From contig BTRK01000005.1 in NCBI GenBank assembly GCA_036245805.1, positions 17,770,984 to 17,834,983 on the forward strand: a stretch of DNA of 64,000 bases, read 5' to 3'. The stretch is from Pristionchus mayeri. Taxonomy: Eukaryota > Nematoda > Chromadorea > Rhabditida > Neodiplogasteridae. Positions 43,282 through 57,700 of the stretch are shown piece after piece. Below the pieces are notes generated by a model. That model did not search any database and was not told the origin of the DNA. It saw nothing but the letters and a program-made list of their open reading frames with translations. The position numbers and the translations under genes are program-made. Positions within the stretch are counted from its first letter, which is position 1, and each line of letters begins with the position of its first letter.

Positions 43282-44764
43282 CTCTGTTCTTCACTAGTTG
43301 AGGGGCGAGTGGAGCTGCAAAGATCAAAGATCAGGACACGAACCATACCCTTCAGTACCCTATGGTGTGATACCCAAGTGCCCTCGTGGCTATAAGAGGG
43401 CGTGTTCTTCTAGAGAGGAGAGAGGACTAGGCTGAGAGACCACTCGTGACGGGCGCGCGGATGGAAAATGAGTGGAGAATGGAGGGGGGAAGGGATCATT
43501 CGAGACACGCAAGTGATCGAATTGGAGAAAGACCTTTCTGCACTAGCAACAATAGGGTTGTTTTGGAAGAACAATGGCTAAATATCAAGTCTGGAGAAAT
43601 CGAAAAGGGCGATTGGATAGGTCCGTTCTAATCACGTAGATTCTCTCACAATGACAACGCTTTCTTGCTAGGCAATCCAATAAGACGACCCTGGTTCCAG
43701 TTTCGGACATGATTCTTGACCTACTTACCGAGTACGGTGGGGATCCGGAGAGGGAGAGTCGACGGACGGGAGAGGGACTCGAGACTTCGACCGTTTCTCG
43801 GGAGAGTGAGTAGGGGGAATGGATGGGAGAACATCGACTGCAAAATTTGCCTCCCATTCACTCCTACTGATTTCAATATTCCGTCTATGCATCAACGGTA
43901 TAGTTCCAGAGCGATCAACTAGAGATCTCATTGTCTCGACAACAACATACTTTTCAATTTTTTTATTAATTATTATTAAGGCTAATTAGAGTAATTAGCA
44001 TCTTAAGCTTTATGATGATGTGTCTTAGCTTCGCGGGGGTGGAAGGAGGGAAAAGAAAGGCAAAGATCAGGGGGAGAAACAAAAGGAGACCACAAAATCG
44101 GAGAATTCTTGGATAAAAACGCGAGTGCAAACTACAATTTCGAATTGGTGATGGAAGCACAAGGCAACATTTACAACGAGTTAGCAATTGTATCTCAACA
44201 AGGCACACCTATATTCAGTTTGAATCTAGTTACGGTATACATGCATTGGAGGGGGCGGGGCATCCGGTTGAAAGATCGAAATGATTGTGCTTGGTGGTCT
44301 AAAGCAGCGGCAATAATACGAACATGTAAGAGGGGAACAAGAAAAGTGGAATAAGTGAACTTTGCAACTTGATTTTGATAATATTTTCGACCACTAGGCA
44401 ATGAATTACGGTAATATATCGGGAGGCGCGGAGCAGATAGGACATCGGTGCTACGGAGATGGAAATGAACTATTGCAGAGGGAGGAAAACACGCGGAACG
44501 ATGGGAATAGAATTCTCTAGACATTATGCACATTATTCACACAACACACACCTATTCACATCTCGGGCCTATAAAGGGATGCAGCATGGTACACTATCTT
44601 TGCTCTCTATAGTATTCACAACACTTATATGAGGGAGGAAAATATATTTGAGAACTCTCGAGGGACCCTGTACGGGAAGAAGCAACCGAGACTACGATCG
44701 AATTGTACAGCCAGCAGTCGGATATCTCAGAAAAGGGCGTGGCTTAGAGGGGGGGCGTGGCCTC
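43282..44764. other. Non-coding interval
   Basis: It holds the upstream region of the minus-strand kinase and the 3' end of the minus-strand PQ-loop gene. No exon chain or RNA gene is recognisable; short open frames lack motifs. Confidence 0.5.
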
Positions 44765-47700
44765 TCAATCGATGTCGAGATGGGGTGGAGTGTTGTCGTC
44801 GGCAGTGTAGGGGAGGGATCCATTGGCGGAGGCTGCGCTTCCTTCCCTTCCTCTAAACACGATCACCTGCCCGAGGATGAAGATGTCGATCGATATCTGA
44901 ATGGGGCAGTAAATCATTCGTTCACTTATTGAGATGTTCCGTTTATATGCGGAATCATGCTCGTATTCACTGAACTGCGGTCAGCTTCAAAATTCGTTGC
45001 AATCCAAGCTTTTTTTGAACTTCGCTTCTCCTCTAGCGGAACGTTCACAAAATCCGAATCCCCAACAGTAATAGTCAAGTTCCCTCTTCCCTCTGCTCAC
45101 CTGAATGATGGCGCAGACCCAGAACTGGAGGGGACTTCCAGTGGCGACGAAGTAGCCCGTCTTGCTCAGATCTCCCACCAACCACGCCAGAACCATGGGA
45201 ATGCTGCAATGGACAAGGATTGGAAGGGCTTATATACGAGCACTGAATAACTCCACAAACAAGGACTTGTGATGCACCACAGAAGCACATAACGCACGTC
45301 TCTATATTGGCAGTCAGAATCACTGCTCCACAATCCCTCCCCTTCTCCTCTTCTGCTCACCTCATTCCAGTGGTGCTCTTCCTCTGGCAGTTCCGTATCA
45401 GCTGCGGCATCCCCAGAGTAGCCTCCACCAGCAACGAGACCATGCCCAGCAACTCCACGTACCACGAGTACTGCAACATACTTTTCCATTTTTGAAAAAT
45501 CTTCCCACTCTTCCTGACTGCATCATTTCAGTTCTAAATACTCCAAACACCGAATTAATTGAGTTACTAATTAACAAGCCAAACTGACGGGTGTAAGAAT
45601 GGCGGTGACGATGCCCCAGAAGACGGTGAAGATGAGGAGGGCGAGCAGGAAGGACTGCAGGTCGTGCCACGCCCAGAATCCAGGACGAAGATGACCCTCT
45701 GTAATGGGCAGAGATTGAGCGTTGTTATTATTCCATTCATTGGCAATGTTTTCCCGTTTCTACACTGTCCCATTCTATTGGCCCCCTCCCCTTCCCGAAA
45801 CTCCAGCCTTGTGGACTTCTCCTTATCGCTTGCGTCCTCTCCCGTCCCGGTAATCATAAATCATTCGAGCAGACAACTCGCAGAGATTAAAAGAGGTAAA
45901 CGCAAGCAAAGTAGTGTGAATTTTGTCCTGTAGGGCTGATTCACCCAATCATGTGACACGGAGAATCTCTCTTAGAATGAAATTAAAGCAGTCCAATTAT
46001 GTACCTTCAAACAGCAAGATGTATCAATACCATTTACCTATTGAAACTCCATTTCTCAGCCTCCCCGTTCACTCCATATCCCTTTACAACACTCTCTCAT
46101 TCCTCTCGCCGTCGTGCACCCTCCGCATCTCTCTCTGTTCCTCTCGCGTGTTCTACACAGTTCTGTGTACTCTTCTCCTTTTCTCTAGCCTTGAATGCAG
46201 GGGGATATTGAGTCATGACCGGTCAGTCCCAAAGAAGAGATGATAAACTAAAAGGATTTTCTAAATCGTAGCCCCCCACTCCCTCTCCTGAGTACCAATT
46301 CCACTTGAAACCCGTTGGCCTATCAACTGCTCCCAAACAATGCATCTTCCTATGCTCGAAAACAAAGACCATTTCTGCACAATTAAATTTCTCGAACAGG
46401 GTGAAATCCTTAGCCCAGAGTTGAACGCGTTGCGTGCGCGTCGCGTGCAAGAGAGTGAGAGAGCGCAGGATCAGGCAACTTCACCCTGATCTTTTCCGAC
46501 TGTTCCTGTGGCTATTACACATTTTATATATTCTTCCGCAGCTTCTTGTGGTCATCATCTATCCTGTAGTGAGTTAAAATTATGCCAATTTCATCAGTTG
46601 GGCAACTTTAAAGCCGTAAACATGAACTATAACCGCTTCTCGGAGTCTTCCACTATAAATATTCCACTTCTCAACTTCTTCTTGTTTCAAAAATGTTTTC
46701 ATTAGCTTCCTCTCATAACTTATGAATGAGTAAGCTTAGCTCACACTCCTCTCAGTCACTCCCTCAGCTTTCCCATAACAATTGAGTCATATTTCCAGCT
46801 CGCGAGCGTAAGCGATAACCATCTTCTCTTTTCCTCCTTACTCTCTGTCCCCTGCCCTTATTCGCTCTCGCCTCAATCATTGTGCCTTGTTGCGGAAAGT
46901 ACCGAGCATACATAAGATTTATAACGTGATAAGCGTTACGAAATCTATCGATCCGCTCGAAGTCGCCTTCTTTTTTTGAATTCCAAGTGACTCGAGTTCT
47001 TATCACATCAGCACCAAAAGTTGGGCAGAAAAAGGTGCGCTATGGTTTTTATAACCAAAATAGGCAGCCGGTTGGTAGCTGCGCATCAGAGATACTTCCT
47101 TATTTCCACCTCCCATCCTAATTGTCATCATTTTTGCAGCTTTGTGAAAAGGGCTAATTTTGTATCGTTCCCTGTTCATATTTTGCAACGAATTGAATAG
47201 ATCAAAGAAAGCAATCTATTCTCAGGGCGCTTTCCGTTCCAGTCAACTCTCATCTCTAGTCGACAGGATGACTCAGCAGCAGCTCTCTAACTATTTGAAT
47301 TCGCTGGGCCCACGTTAGCTAATTCGCATAGTCGAAAGCAATACAAACATTTCAGCTCGTCTTGTCAACCCGAATGATTATGTTATAATGCAAAGCTTAG
47401 AAACCTTAGTATTCCACCTATCGGTTAGTTCGTCTAATTTTTTTTGTTTCAAATGGGAATTTTCAGCTGGTCGAAATCGATTTGTCATTGCCTACGTCAA
47501 AAACGCGTATCATGATCGTAATGATGGAGTCTTATTTGTAAAGTACCCTGAGGACGGAATGTATGTTATATGTGAATTAAACAATTAAGTTCGATCCAAA
47601 TTATAGCGTGGTGCTCAGTACATTTGAAATGTACTGGGGATCTTCTTACATTGTCAGACTGATAAGCAGCGATGAAAATAAGCACGCCGTGGAAAATCTG

Positions 47701-50700
47701 GAGTTTGAAGTTCGATCGCGTAAGTTTGAAATATTGGGCTCCGCATAACAGAAAAACAAAATATTAATTCAGAACGATCGCGAGTAGAACAGCAGGTGCT
47801 TTTGAGCAATATTATGAAGCTTATCGAAAAGGAAGAAGAAAATTCTATGGAAATCACTACAATATATAGGTAATTTACATATTAATTAATCGTAACAATA
47901 TAAAACTTGAAGGGACGTAGATCTTGCCCACTATCCAGAGTTAATAGGACCAGATAACAAACTATGCGGCACTCTGAAGCCAAAGCAACGAACAAAGAGC
48001 GGCCATCCGACCAATATCGCCTTCAACCGAGGCGGAAGTGAATACCTTAACTATATTTCTACGAAATGAAGAAATAAGTCCCATTAACAACACATTATAA
48101 AATTGCAGTGATCTACTTCAACACTAGCAATAAGAAGCTATATAGTTTCTATGGTCCGCATCGCATCACCCTCTCTCCATATCTAATTTTCGGCCCAAAG
48201 TGAGCGCACTGAATATTGTCAAGCCTTAAATCGATACTACTTAAAGCACCATCTTGTATTTCGTGGATATGCATTGCTACCCCACTGACACCGGCGCCCA
48301 TTACATTACACTTGCTACTGCAGAGAAGGGATCGTCCTTGAACAAGTAAGTGAAGGATCTCGTGGGAGCTTTTTCGGATCTATATTTCTCTACAGGGAAC
48401 TCGAGGAACTGGGAGCGTTGGAACTGGACATCGCCAACAATCCCATCCTCACCTTCGACGCCCAGTAAGACCACAAAATACATTACGGTTCTACTACTCG
48501 CACAACGCTCTTTAAGCAGCCAACATAATGTGATTTTCCAAAACATCACCAAGGCACAACTATTTTATTCATACAAACTGTTCTCGACAAAGCCACCCAA
48601 AATAACCTTATTCCGAAAAGATCGAGTGTACATTGATGGGCGACCATCAGCGTGGAACAATCACACTCAACTCAGCAGACTTTCGTGAACTCTCGAACGG
48701 GAAGAGCACTGAGCGAAAGGGGAAACGTAGGAATTGCAGGAAGAACGAACTCAAGTGTGCAATGCGGCTGCGGCTTCGCGATGGTCAGGCCAAGGCGGAC
48801 CCAGTGATTGTAGAAGTGATGGTGGGAGACAAGGAGCTGCCCCTCGAGAATGCTCAGTGCCAATCAGCTAATGTAATAGAAAGAGGTGAGCATTATTTTG
48901 CTTCTACGTAAAATATGCTGATGAAAAAACACTATTAGGCAACCATGATTATACGAATGATTTGCAATTGCTTCAGCGAATCGAACGCCCAGAGCCGACG
49001 TCAACTGCTCTCTGTGCTTCGCGAAGGACCTACTGGCTGATGCCATTTTCGCAGCAGCTAATATTGATGTCTGATAAACTGTGTGATACGATCTATTCTC
49101 TCCGATAATGTGTAAAAATTTCGCCATGTGAGCAGGCAATCATAATCGAGAGATTTCTCTGCTGACAAATCCCTTCTCACTTGATCCGATAAAAAAGAGC
49201 GAACGCTTTTTGTGCACTTTCTCTCTGCATGTGAGAAAAAAGAGTGACAAATAGTTGAGTCTCTCATTTCCATTGGTCTCATTCGTCTCAAGAAAAGTGC
49301 ACAACCATCTGCATGATTTAGGCTAGAAAGTTATTCTCGCATCGCCTCTCATCTTCTTTTTTCATTTATCCAACTTTTCGCCATAATGTTTGATTGAACA
49401 GTCGTGAATTCCTAATTCATAGAATAAAACTTCATTGTTTTTCGATCACGTTCTATATTTACAGATGTTTTGGATGCACGTGGAAGATCCTGACAAACTG
49501 CCTCTTGGTCAGTGATCAATTTGAAAGGGCTTGTTTCATAATTGCCATATCAGCTGCGGTTCCACTGGACCCTTCACTTCATGTCTACAAAATTACCCCT
49601 GAATCATTCTTCCTCGACCTTCATTGTCTTCAGTCATGTGGTACTCCTTGTCCTAACTTTCATCGAAAACGTGTATTATCAGGAACTCTGCGCAGAGTCA
49701 TCCTTTGCATTATCAGATGTTCGAATTCGCAAGCAGAAGCTACCCGCTTCTTCAAATACACAGATGACCAATAGAAAGCCATAGCAATATTTCCTAGGAA
49801 GAGACAAGTATTTTGAGCATCGAGATCTTCGTCCCGCGCATCTACAGAGGCTACACGTATGACTTCCGAGTGCTTGGAGAGAATACCACCACGAGAAAGC
49901 TGGAAGAGCATTTGAAGCTTGCAGTGCTTACCCCACACTATTAACCAATAATCCTCTCACAGCCGATAAGCCATAACGATGATAGCCAATGTTCATCTAG
50001 TATCAGAATGATGTTGCAAGTTTTCAGAAATTATTAGCAAAATCTATAAGTTACATATACGTTCTTTTTCCTTTCCCTCATCATTTCAATATCGATTGGA
50101 TGCTCCAGAAGCACATAATTACTTTCAATATTCTCATCAGCGTCGGTTCTATTTTTGAGTAGCACATAAACAATGAGCAAGACACGCTATCTTGCCCACC
50201 GCATCAATTACATAGATCACTTCTTCCTTCGGGAGACCATGGTCATAATTGCATCAACAACACTGGACAGTAAAAGAATGCGCGAAAAAGAGAGAGTAAA
50301 TCGGAGAGTGTAATAGAGTAAATCGAGCATTTCATCCAATTCCCAGCCGAAGAGAGAGATGTGGAGAAGTACCTCCATCGTCTGTATTCCGATCGTATTG
50401 TGCTGTGTGGCATCACATCCGATAGTGAGTAAGCACGTTTCCTAGTAAAGCACTTGAGAAAAGTTTCTTGCCAAAAGAAAGTGGCTAAGAGGCTCCACTA
50501 CACTATAAAAGACTCAAGTGGATGCTTGTTAATGCAGGAGCCATTCGAAGCACGTAGTCTGCCGAGTGAGAAATTTGCCGTATAAACAGGAGCGCAGATT
50601 CTACAAGACTGCATTGCACGAGTGAGGATGACATTGTCGGCAGAGGCCAAAGTGGACTATTTACAGAATCTCTGTCTACGTTCCGGAATCATTCAGAGGA

Positions 50701-53504
50701 GCTACCTATGAATTCCACGTTTTTGGGTTCACAAATTGTAAGCTCGTAGAGCATTTCAAGTTCGATGTCGAAAGCATTTGATGAACGATAAATGGTATTT
50801 CAAATTTTTTTTGAGAAAATTATTAAAGATTGTTGAGAAAATTATTACATAACCCCCATAGCCTAACTCCCTAGTCCGCCCTCCAACTGACCTCTCGGAT
50901 CATTGGGCGGGCCTTATACTCTGACTCTTTGCTAACCATGAATTTTTAACACCTAACCATCTCCCACTGTCTATCACAGCCCACTCCTAACTCAACCTCC
51001 GTTTCAACCCGAATCCACTACTCCAATCAACTGGAATACTCACTGAGCAGACTCCTCCTCTGACTCTTGGGCGTGTGTTTCCTGTTCATTCTCACGGCGA
51101 TCTCCAGCATCAGCACCATCGCAGTCAGCATCACGCACGACTGAGCCAGGAGGGCAGTGTCGAACCGCTTGCCGAACCTGCAAGATGATGCGTGAATATC
51201 ATTTTAAATTAAAATAACATAAATTCATCAGTAAATAGGCGTGAACGAAGCGTTCCTAATGGATGTATTATCAACAGATAGCAGTTGAAAAGTGATTTCT
51301 GATTTCGGAGCCTCTCAAACGTCAAAAATATGGATGCGCGATACGATATTAGCAATTGAGAAAAGTAAAAAAATATATAAAACACTAACCAGAATAGAAT
51401 CCTGAGAATGTTCGCCACGCAGAGGGCGAGACAGACGAAGAGCGAGAAGCCAGAGGCATTCCGTCTACAAGATCAACCATTCGATCGATAAATCAATCGT
51501 TTCTACGCTACTCCCAGATGCACTACCATACCTGTGGTGGATCTCCGAGTACTGGAAGACGTAGGGAATCGCTCCTCCCACGATGATGAAGAACCTGCGA
51601 TGTTCAGGTATCGACCGGTACAGATGATAAGTACAGATGAACTCAGGGTGATAAGGAGTTCGGAAACTCCAACTCGGAAAAGGACATTTCAGAAATATTT
51701 GGTAAAATTCCAAGAGAGCGCACATCTACTTTTGTTTTCATCATTTTCAATGTAAATTAAGGTCAAATATCCGTTAATAACAAGAACAGAGAATTTAAGT
51801 GTAATTTTTCCGAAACGTCTTTTTCCGAAGTTTGTTATCACCGAAATCAGAGACTCCATCGATTATAACTCAATCGATTCTCGCCCATTACAACGTAATC
51901 AAAATCACTACATTTCGAAAGATAACATAACGTCCATAAAATCTATAGAACCCGGAAATACCGTAGATTCAAGGACCGGAAAATGGCTTGCTCACTGGAA
52001 GAAGAGGACGAAGGCGGCGCCGAGCATCTCGGCGACCTTGTCCCAGGGCAGGAGCTTCAGCCCCTCTCCGTCAATCACCTGCGATGGCAGACTATCGATT
52101 GATGAATACTGGGAAAATACGGCTATGGAAGCAAGATCCGCACTACAACTGACTAGTGGAAACCACTCCACCTACATGAAGAGTTTCCCATGTTTTCCAC
52201 GAGTAGATCATGTTAGAGGACGGAATGGGAGGAAGGTAAGCGGGTTGTGAAACGATAGTTCGACGTATCGCCCTTATTCTTACTGATAAGGGTCTAATCG
52301 TACAGAATGCGTCAAAAACAAACACCACCCCAAACTATGTTAGTCATCTGGGAAGAATAAAGCCAACTGAGATTTCTTAACAATCGATTGGGCAAAGTGA
52401 GAGTTCCAACTTCGAATCAGAAAAGGGAAGAAGAAGAGGGAAAGGAAGGAGATCGCATCTGATTCACGCGATCAGTGAACAAATAGTGACATCTACCCTT
52501 CGTGCATTTGCATACTCTCATCCCACCTCCCTACTACCAACATACCGTGCCCTTTCGTGTCTCACAGAAGGAATGTCATCGCGGCAGTTGCCACCACCTC
52601 ATTTCGCCTCACCCCACCGCTATCACTGGAAGGATCAGCGATCGCGCGAGCCTACAGGGGGTTAGAGTCCAATCAAGAGAGTGCAAACCCTAAAGAAGCG
52701 CGTCTTATGGACGATGAAACCTGACACCTCCTGGCCTAATCAATCTGACCTAACCTCTCCCCCTTCCTATCATCCCCAGAGTGCGTTTTTGCCCCCCCCC
52801 CCCTCAGCAACCCGTTCTCTAACTCCCCGTCTCACTCGCTCAATCAACAATCAATCACGAGGCTGCGCGTGTTTTGCGAACTACGCACACACTCTCGTTT
52901 CATGAGACACTCTCTCGGTCACTCCCAGATCTCTTCCTTTCCCGGTATCTCTACCACAGTTCAGTGGGTGAGACATAAAAGCACCGAAGAGAATTTGACT
53001 AATGCTCGTACTACTCGAGTTCACCATATGTGCTAACAAATAATGAAAATCCTAGAGATTAGAAGCGTTGAATGAAAAACAAACGATCAAAAAACTTCCG
53101 CACATGCCAGATAGTCGAATCAAATTTACGTCTAAATGAAGAGGCATGAAGAGGCATAACATAATCGGATTTGGATATAAAATGACCAAAATATAATTCA
53201 AATCATGCGATAGCGCTCTATTCAGCATGAATAGGGTAAAAAGTGCGCGCGCTACAACGATCAAGCGGCTAGCACTCTCTCGATAACGGGGAGGCGCACA
53301 GAGACCAGACAGACGACTGCTCTCTAATCCGAGAGATCACTCTCTCCCCTCTCCCACTCTCAATCTAACCACCATCCCACCCCACGTGTCCGGGCTTCAA
53401 TTAAACTAACACATGAGATCTTCTCCGGAAGTCCACATTTCACAAACGTCGACTGCACCATGACTACTGTATCCCCTGGAAACGTCCGGTTCACTCACCA
53501 TCAT
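44765..53504 (-). CDS. PQ-loop repeat membrane protein, SLC66A2 (PQLC1) orthologue
   Basis: Nine minus-strand exons (53499-53504, 51996-52078, 51532-51594, 51390-51464, 51044-51177, 45589-45698, 45361-45470, 45101-45203, 44765-44896) join in frame to 271 residues, the length of human SLC66A2. The first exon is only ATGATG, so the start could be either codon; the phase requires that exon or an equivalent. The two PQ-loop repeats are visible: GGAIPYVFQYSEIHHRR and LGMPQLIRNCQRKSTTGMS. RILFWFGKRF and WLVGDLSKTGYF are SLC66A2 signatures, and there are about seven membrane spans. The family works at endosome, Golgi or lysosome membranes and is linked to lipid scrambling or export control; the substrate is not known. 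A 5.3-kb intron (45699-51043) houses another gene on the plus strand. Confidence 0.9.
47268..50781 (+). CDS. Nested multi-exon gene of unrecognised, probably nematode-specific family
   Basis: I do not recognise the family. From 47268 the first exons join well: MTQQQLSNYLNSLGP, then 47356-47558 with FVIAYVKNAYHDRNDG, then 47606-47720 with FEMYWGSSYIVRLIS. Later pieces include GMIYFNTSNKKLYSFYGPHR (about 48108-48200), NTILYFVDMHCYPTDTGAHY (48248-48349), KELEELGALELDIANNP (48397-48467) and FYSYKLFSTKPPKITLF (48516-48635). The frame then shifts near 48634, before GTITLNSADFRELSNGK. Further on, IFVPRIYRGYTYDFRVLGE with LEEHLKLAV (49830-49930) and ISVYVPESFRGATYEFHVFG with LVEHFKFDVESI (50660-50781) are copies of one module, as is the FEMYWGSSY segment. 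Either one long protein with at least three related modules or neighbouring partial genes. It lies wholly inside an SLC66A2 intron on the opposite strand. Exon borders after 48.6 kb are uncertain, and partial decay is possible. Confidence 0.5.
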
Positions 53505-54792
53505 CTTTGGATCTGATGGGAGAGCGGCCGCGCCGCTCGCTTCAGTGACGAGTCCTGCAATGAAGGAATGAGTACGGTAGCGATCGATCGATCAATTGGT
53601 TTAGGCCACTCGGAGGCACCATTTGGAGAGGCGATGCTTGTGAATGGGAAGCACGAGCTGTTAGATAACGGATACAGGAGAAGGAGGAATGGAGGGTGGG
53701 GAAGCAGGTGCGGAATTCACCCCGAGACAAAGCGAGCTCAAATGAAATCACTCGAATTCCCCTCCCAATTGTGATGGTCAATGCGCACTGATAAGGTTGG
53801 AATGAGTGCCCGTGCCTAGATCTAACATACGAGAAGACTATCTATCTTCACTGTCGTCACTTCCAGACAAAACACGTGACGTCATAGAAGGAGAAAGAAT
53901 GGAGGAGCTAATACTTGACTTCGAAATCAGGCGACTATGGGACAGCACAAGCACACTGGGAGGAAATAATTGTGTGCACGCAAACTCACAACTCAAGAAC
54001 GATCCAGGTTCCTGGAAAGAGTGGAGCAAGTGATGAATGGAATATCGATTGGTTGAATGACCTACCCGCCGTGGTTGACTGCTTCCTCGCCTCTTGCTGC
54101 TACCACACAAAGCGTGCTCCGGAATGCGTGTGCGCGGGTCGTGAGCACGCGCCCTCGTGAAAGTGGGCGGAGCCTGATTTATCGATTGCTTTTTGATCTA
54201 CACCATTTGCCATGCAGATATGATCAGACGAGGTTAACGTCATCATGAACGAAAGTGTAGACTGACCAGGATAGAACTTTACCGCCGGGCGCATGGGGAC
54301 AATAAATCTGATACAATGATATACGAATCAGGAACAAACAAGTTATCATAAAGTGTGTGCGGGATGATATCACTACTGATGCGTACGTACAACCTTGGAT
54401 GCGATCACATAACAGCACTAGGCGAGTCGATCAATGATGGAGAAGGGATGCGAATATAAATACAATAACTTATGATGGTGATGGCTAGCTGTGGGTGTGT
54501 GGGTGATAGGAATACGGTGACCCGTAGCTAGTACGGAAAGAGGAGAGAGACTAGCCTCAGCGTATCTAACTTGCTATTACAAATCGATAATCCTGACTAC
54601 CGCGCGCGCTAACTCGAAGTTCGCTGCTTAGCAACGAATAAGTTGTTGTTGTTCTTATAACGAATAAATACAAAGGGGGATGAATCGATATTATTATGGC
54701 ATTCTACAAGAATATGTAGCGGGGAAAAACAAAAAAAGATGTGTGAAAAGGAGCAGGTCATAGGGAAAAGGGGCGGAGCCTAGGGAGTGGTC
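53505..54792. other. Interval between nepr-1 and the SLC66A2 gene
   Basis: About 1.29 kb, with no coding signal that I trust. It contains the nepr-1 3' end and sequence upstream of the short SLC66A2 first exon; CTGCAATG at 53556-53563 reads on the minus strand as an acceptor CATTGCAG and might be a trans-splice site. A composite CACGTGACGTCA (53874-53885) joins an E-box to a CRE-like site. Confidence 0.4.
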
Positions 54793-57700
54793 CTACAGTC
54801 CTCGCAGATCGTGGTTCGCTGCTCGCATCGCCGGCTTCACGATCAGCTTTCCGTTCTGGAAAAAGGTGAAATTATGAATTTCGAAAATCGAGGTGCAAAA
54901 TTTGAACTTTTTTCAGCTGATGCTCATGAATTCGAGGCGACAAAGGCGCGCCCAGTCACCCACATCCTCATCCATTCTTCCCTTCCTTCTCCTCTTTCCT
55001 CGAAGAGAGAACCCTCCCAGAAAGAGTGGACGATGTCACAAGGAGAAGGAGATGGGGAGAGTGAAGTCATGCGCACATAATGAAATTCATCTTCTCGTCA
55101 GGGTCATTAAATCAGCATCCGAATCGAGAAAAGGCGCTAACATAAAATTATAATCAGTTGTATGCTAACACGCGCAGGTGAATATCATATCGAATCACAT
55201 CTCCAGTCAGTTCGCACCGAAACCATAACAACGATTCCCACTTCATATGATGCATTATTTTTCCACTCAATCCATCATTATCCCCTCTACTTTTCTCCTT
55301 CTCAAAACATTGCCGGTCACCTCTGGTGCACTCCAATGCATTCCTCGATAAATGCATGGTATTCCTGACATCTCCTATATCATCATCCCCCCTCTCTCTC
55401 ACTCCATCCCCCTTCTTTCCAGCACTCTCCTGCTCCCAATCGGTTTGTCCACATTGTGCAGGCCCCATTACGCGACGCGATTCGGAAATCAAATGATCGA
55501 CATCGGGGAAGAAAGGAAGGAAGGACTAGGGTGTAATTGGAAGGACGCAGAGAAAAGAGAGCATCGAATTTGATTTTTGAGATGATAAAAGATCACTGGG
55601 ATGTATTGCGGAAACGAGAAGAGTATCAGTCAAGAGTGCCAAAATCACGAGGAATTAACTTGAAATAGGAAACAAGATGTAGGGAACGAATCAAGATTGT
55701 TGCGTACTGGTCCTGTGTTTCTACTGCTTCGCATAGTCAGAAATGTGGCATTTGCTTTCATCATCGTACCTAGTTTTTTTATTGCAAAATACAAGTACAG
55801 CAATAGCTGCTTCATAAAGCGTGTCTATAAATTAAACTCGACATCAAAAGAGGATTAGGGAGTGTTTGTAAGGAGAAACAAATGTACACATTTTTTGAAA
55901 GTATGGGCGGGTCACGAGTGACTACCGTGCGAAAGAGTTTCGAGACGAATTAGCAGAACCGAGGAAGGAACGAAGAACCAAGTGAGCAATAGTCACGCAA
56001 GAGGAAAGTGCATTTGTTTCAGATGTAGCAAGCAAATGATTTCATCCGCTACTTCGCGTTAAGTTTGCAATTGCACTTTCTATATTCTAGCAGTCAGAAA
56101 TAGACTCAATTCATCCCGAATATCCCGTGTAATTGCTTTTCCAATCCAAGCATCTAAGATGCAGCGAGAGTAATGTTAGTGAATCTCAATAAACATCAGC
56201 CACCGTACCTCATCGCAGCTGAGACTGAAGGCGCTCAGGGCTTCCCTGCATCTCGCAGCTATTCTGAAATACAATAATCAATATCTCGGACTCGGTATTT
56301 CGAGACAAATACGAAGGAAAGCAACACAAGTCAATAAGAGTAACCCTTAGAACCCCTCCAGCGCAGCTAGTCCTACTCTAGCAAATTGACTCCGGACTCC
56401 TCCTCTTTCTCGTCCTCTCCTTCCGAGGCGACTCTTACTTACAAGTGAGATAAATGAAGGTTCTCTCTCTCTCTCTCTTCAGAAGACATGGGAAGGCGAG
56501 CTCATTACTCTTCGCCCCTCAATACATTTCTCGTGAGGAGGAGGAGAATAAAAGAACGAGGGAAGATGTGGGAACGACGCGCACTTTCGAAAGAAGATAT
56601 GCGGGCAACAGAGGATGAGAGAAGGAACCAAGCAGGAAAGGGGGAACATTTTCTGTCCCAAGAGACAGGGAAATCGCAATATCGAGGCATTTCCTGAAGG
56701 AATACCAGACAGCGGATGCCGTCAACTCGAATCTGTCAACACAGACGAGGAAGAACAAGGGAGGGAGAGGGGCATGGTCTCTGGCTAATCAAGCCAACCT
56801 CCTCTTGACTCAAACCCGCTTAGTCATCTCCCTCCTATCTTCCCTTTTCGCTGTTCAATCAATCGACTCTCAAACACTGCGCCCTTTCTTCTGACCGATT
56901 GCTAAAGTTCGGAAATTCTATTTGCATAATCAACGATGGAACTATTCACAATTGCGCAAACGTAGACAACAGTAAAAAAGTGACTGTGCACAGACATCTC
57001 ACAATTCGCTCATTTTCGCCTCTATTTTCAGAAGATTCTCCACCCTCTCGACCGGTCGCTTAGTCATCCTTCCCCTTCCCCTTTGCCCTCCTACGCAAGC
57101 ACCCCTCCCTCCTCTCACAATGGCACTTGGAAATGAGAAGAAACTAGAAGAAATAGGAAATTCCGTATTTTTTTACACGAAGGTAATGGGCTTGAATTGA
57201 TGGGAGTATCGGTAATCGGCAAACTCTCGTATCATCCCTCCATCACCTAGACTACCCATCCTCTCTCTCTCCCTACTGCATCTCCCCTAATGCACCGGAA
57301 ACCAGGCAGAATTCACGAGTGAAATTCTAGACTATCCCACTGCGTTTCGAGGATGGAAGCGCTGCGCAGAAAAAGCAAAGAGAGACAGCCGGAAAAGCGA
57401 AAAGGAGGGCACTAATCGACCTATGAAGAATGGGAGAAGAAGGAGGAGGAATGAAGAGAGACGAAAGGAAGGAAGGAAGGGCATCGAGGAATAAGGAGGG
57501 TTGAGGAAACAGCCGAGAATAGACAACGGAAAGATGGGTGATGAATTCGCGCATCAACACTACGGTTTCGATCGATTGCCATAACCACGGGAGAGAATAT
57601 GTAATGAGAGAGGGGCACTCGCTCCCTACTTGAGCGACAGGAGAGGAGAGAAAGACAGGCACAGTCAAACAGTTCCGAGACTAGTGAGAGAACGGGTGTG

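Noticed and set aside
44957..45250. Plus-strand open frame over 44957-45250
   Set aside because: It is the antisense shadow of the SLC66A2 exon 45101-45203, which closes in frame with its neighbours.
46430..46520. Weak similarity to the middle of the TTAA-flanked MITE (AGTGAGAGAGCGC and GGCTATTA)
   Set aside because: No terminal repeats or flanking TTAA; could be a decayed relic or chance.
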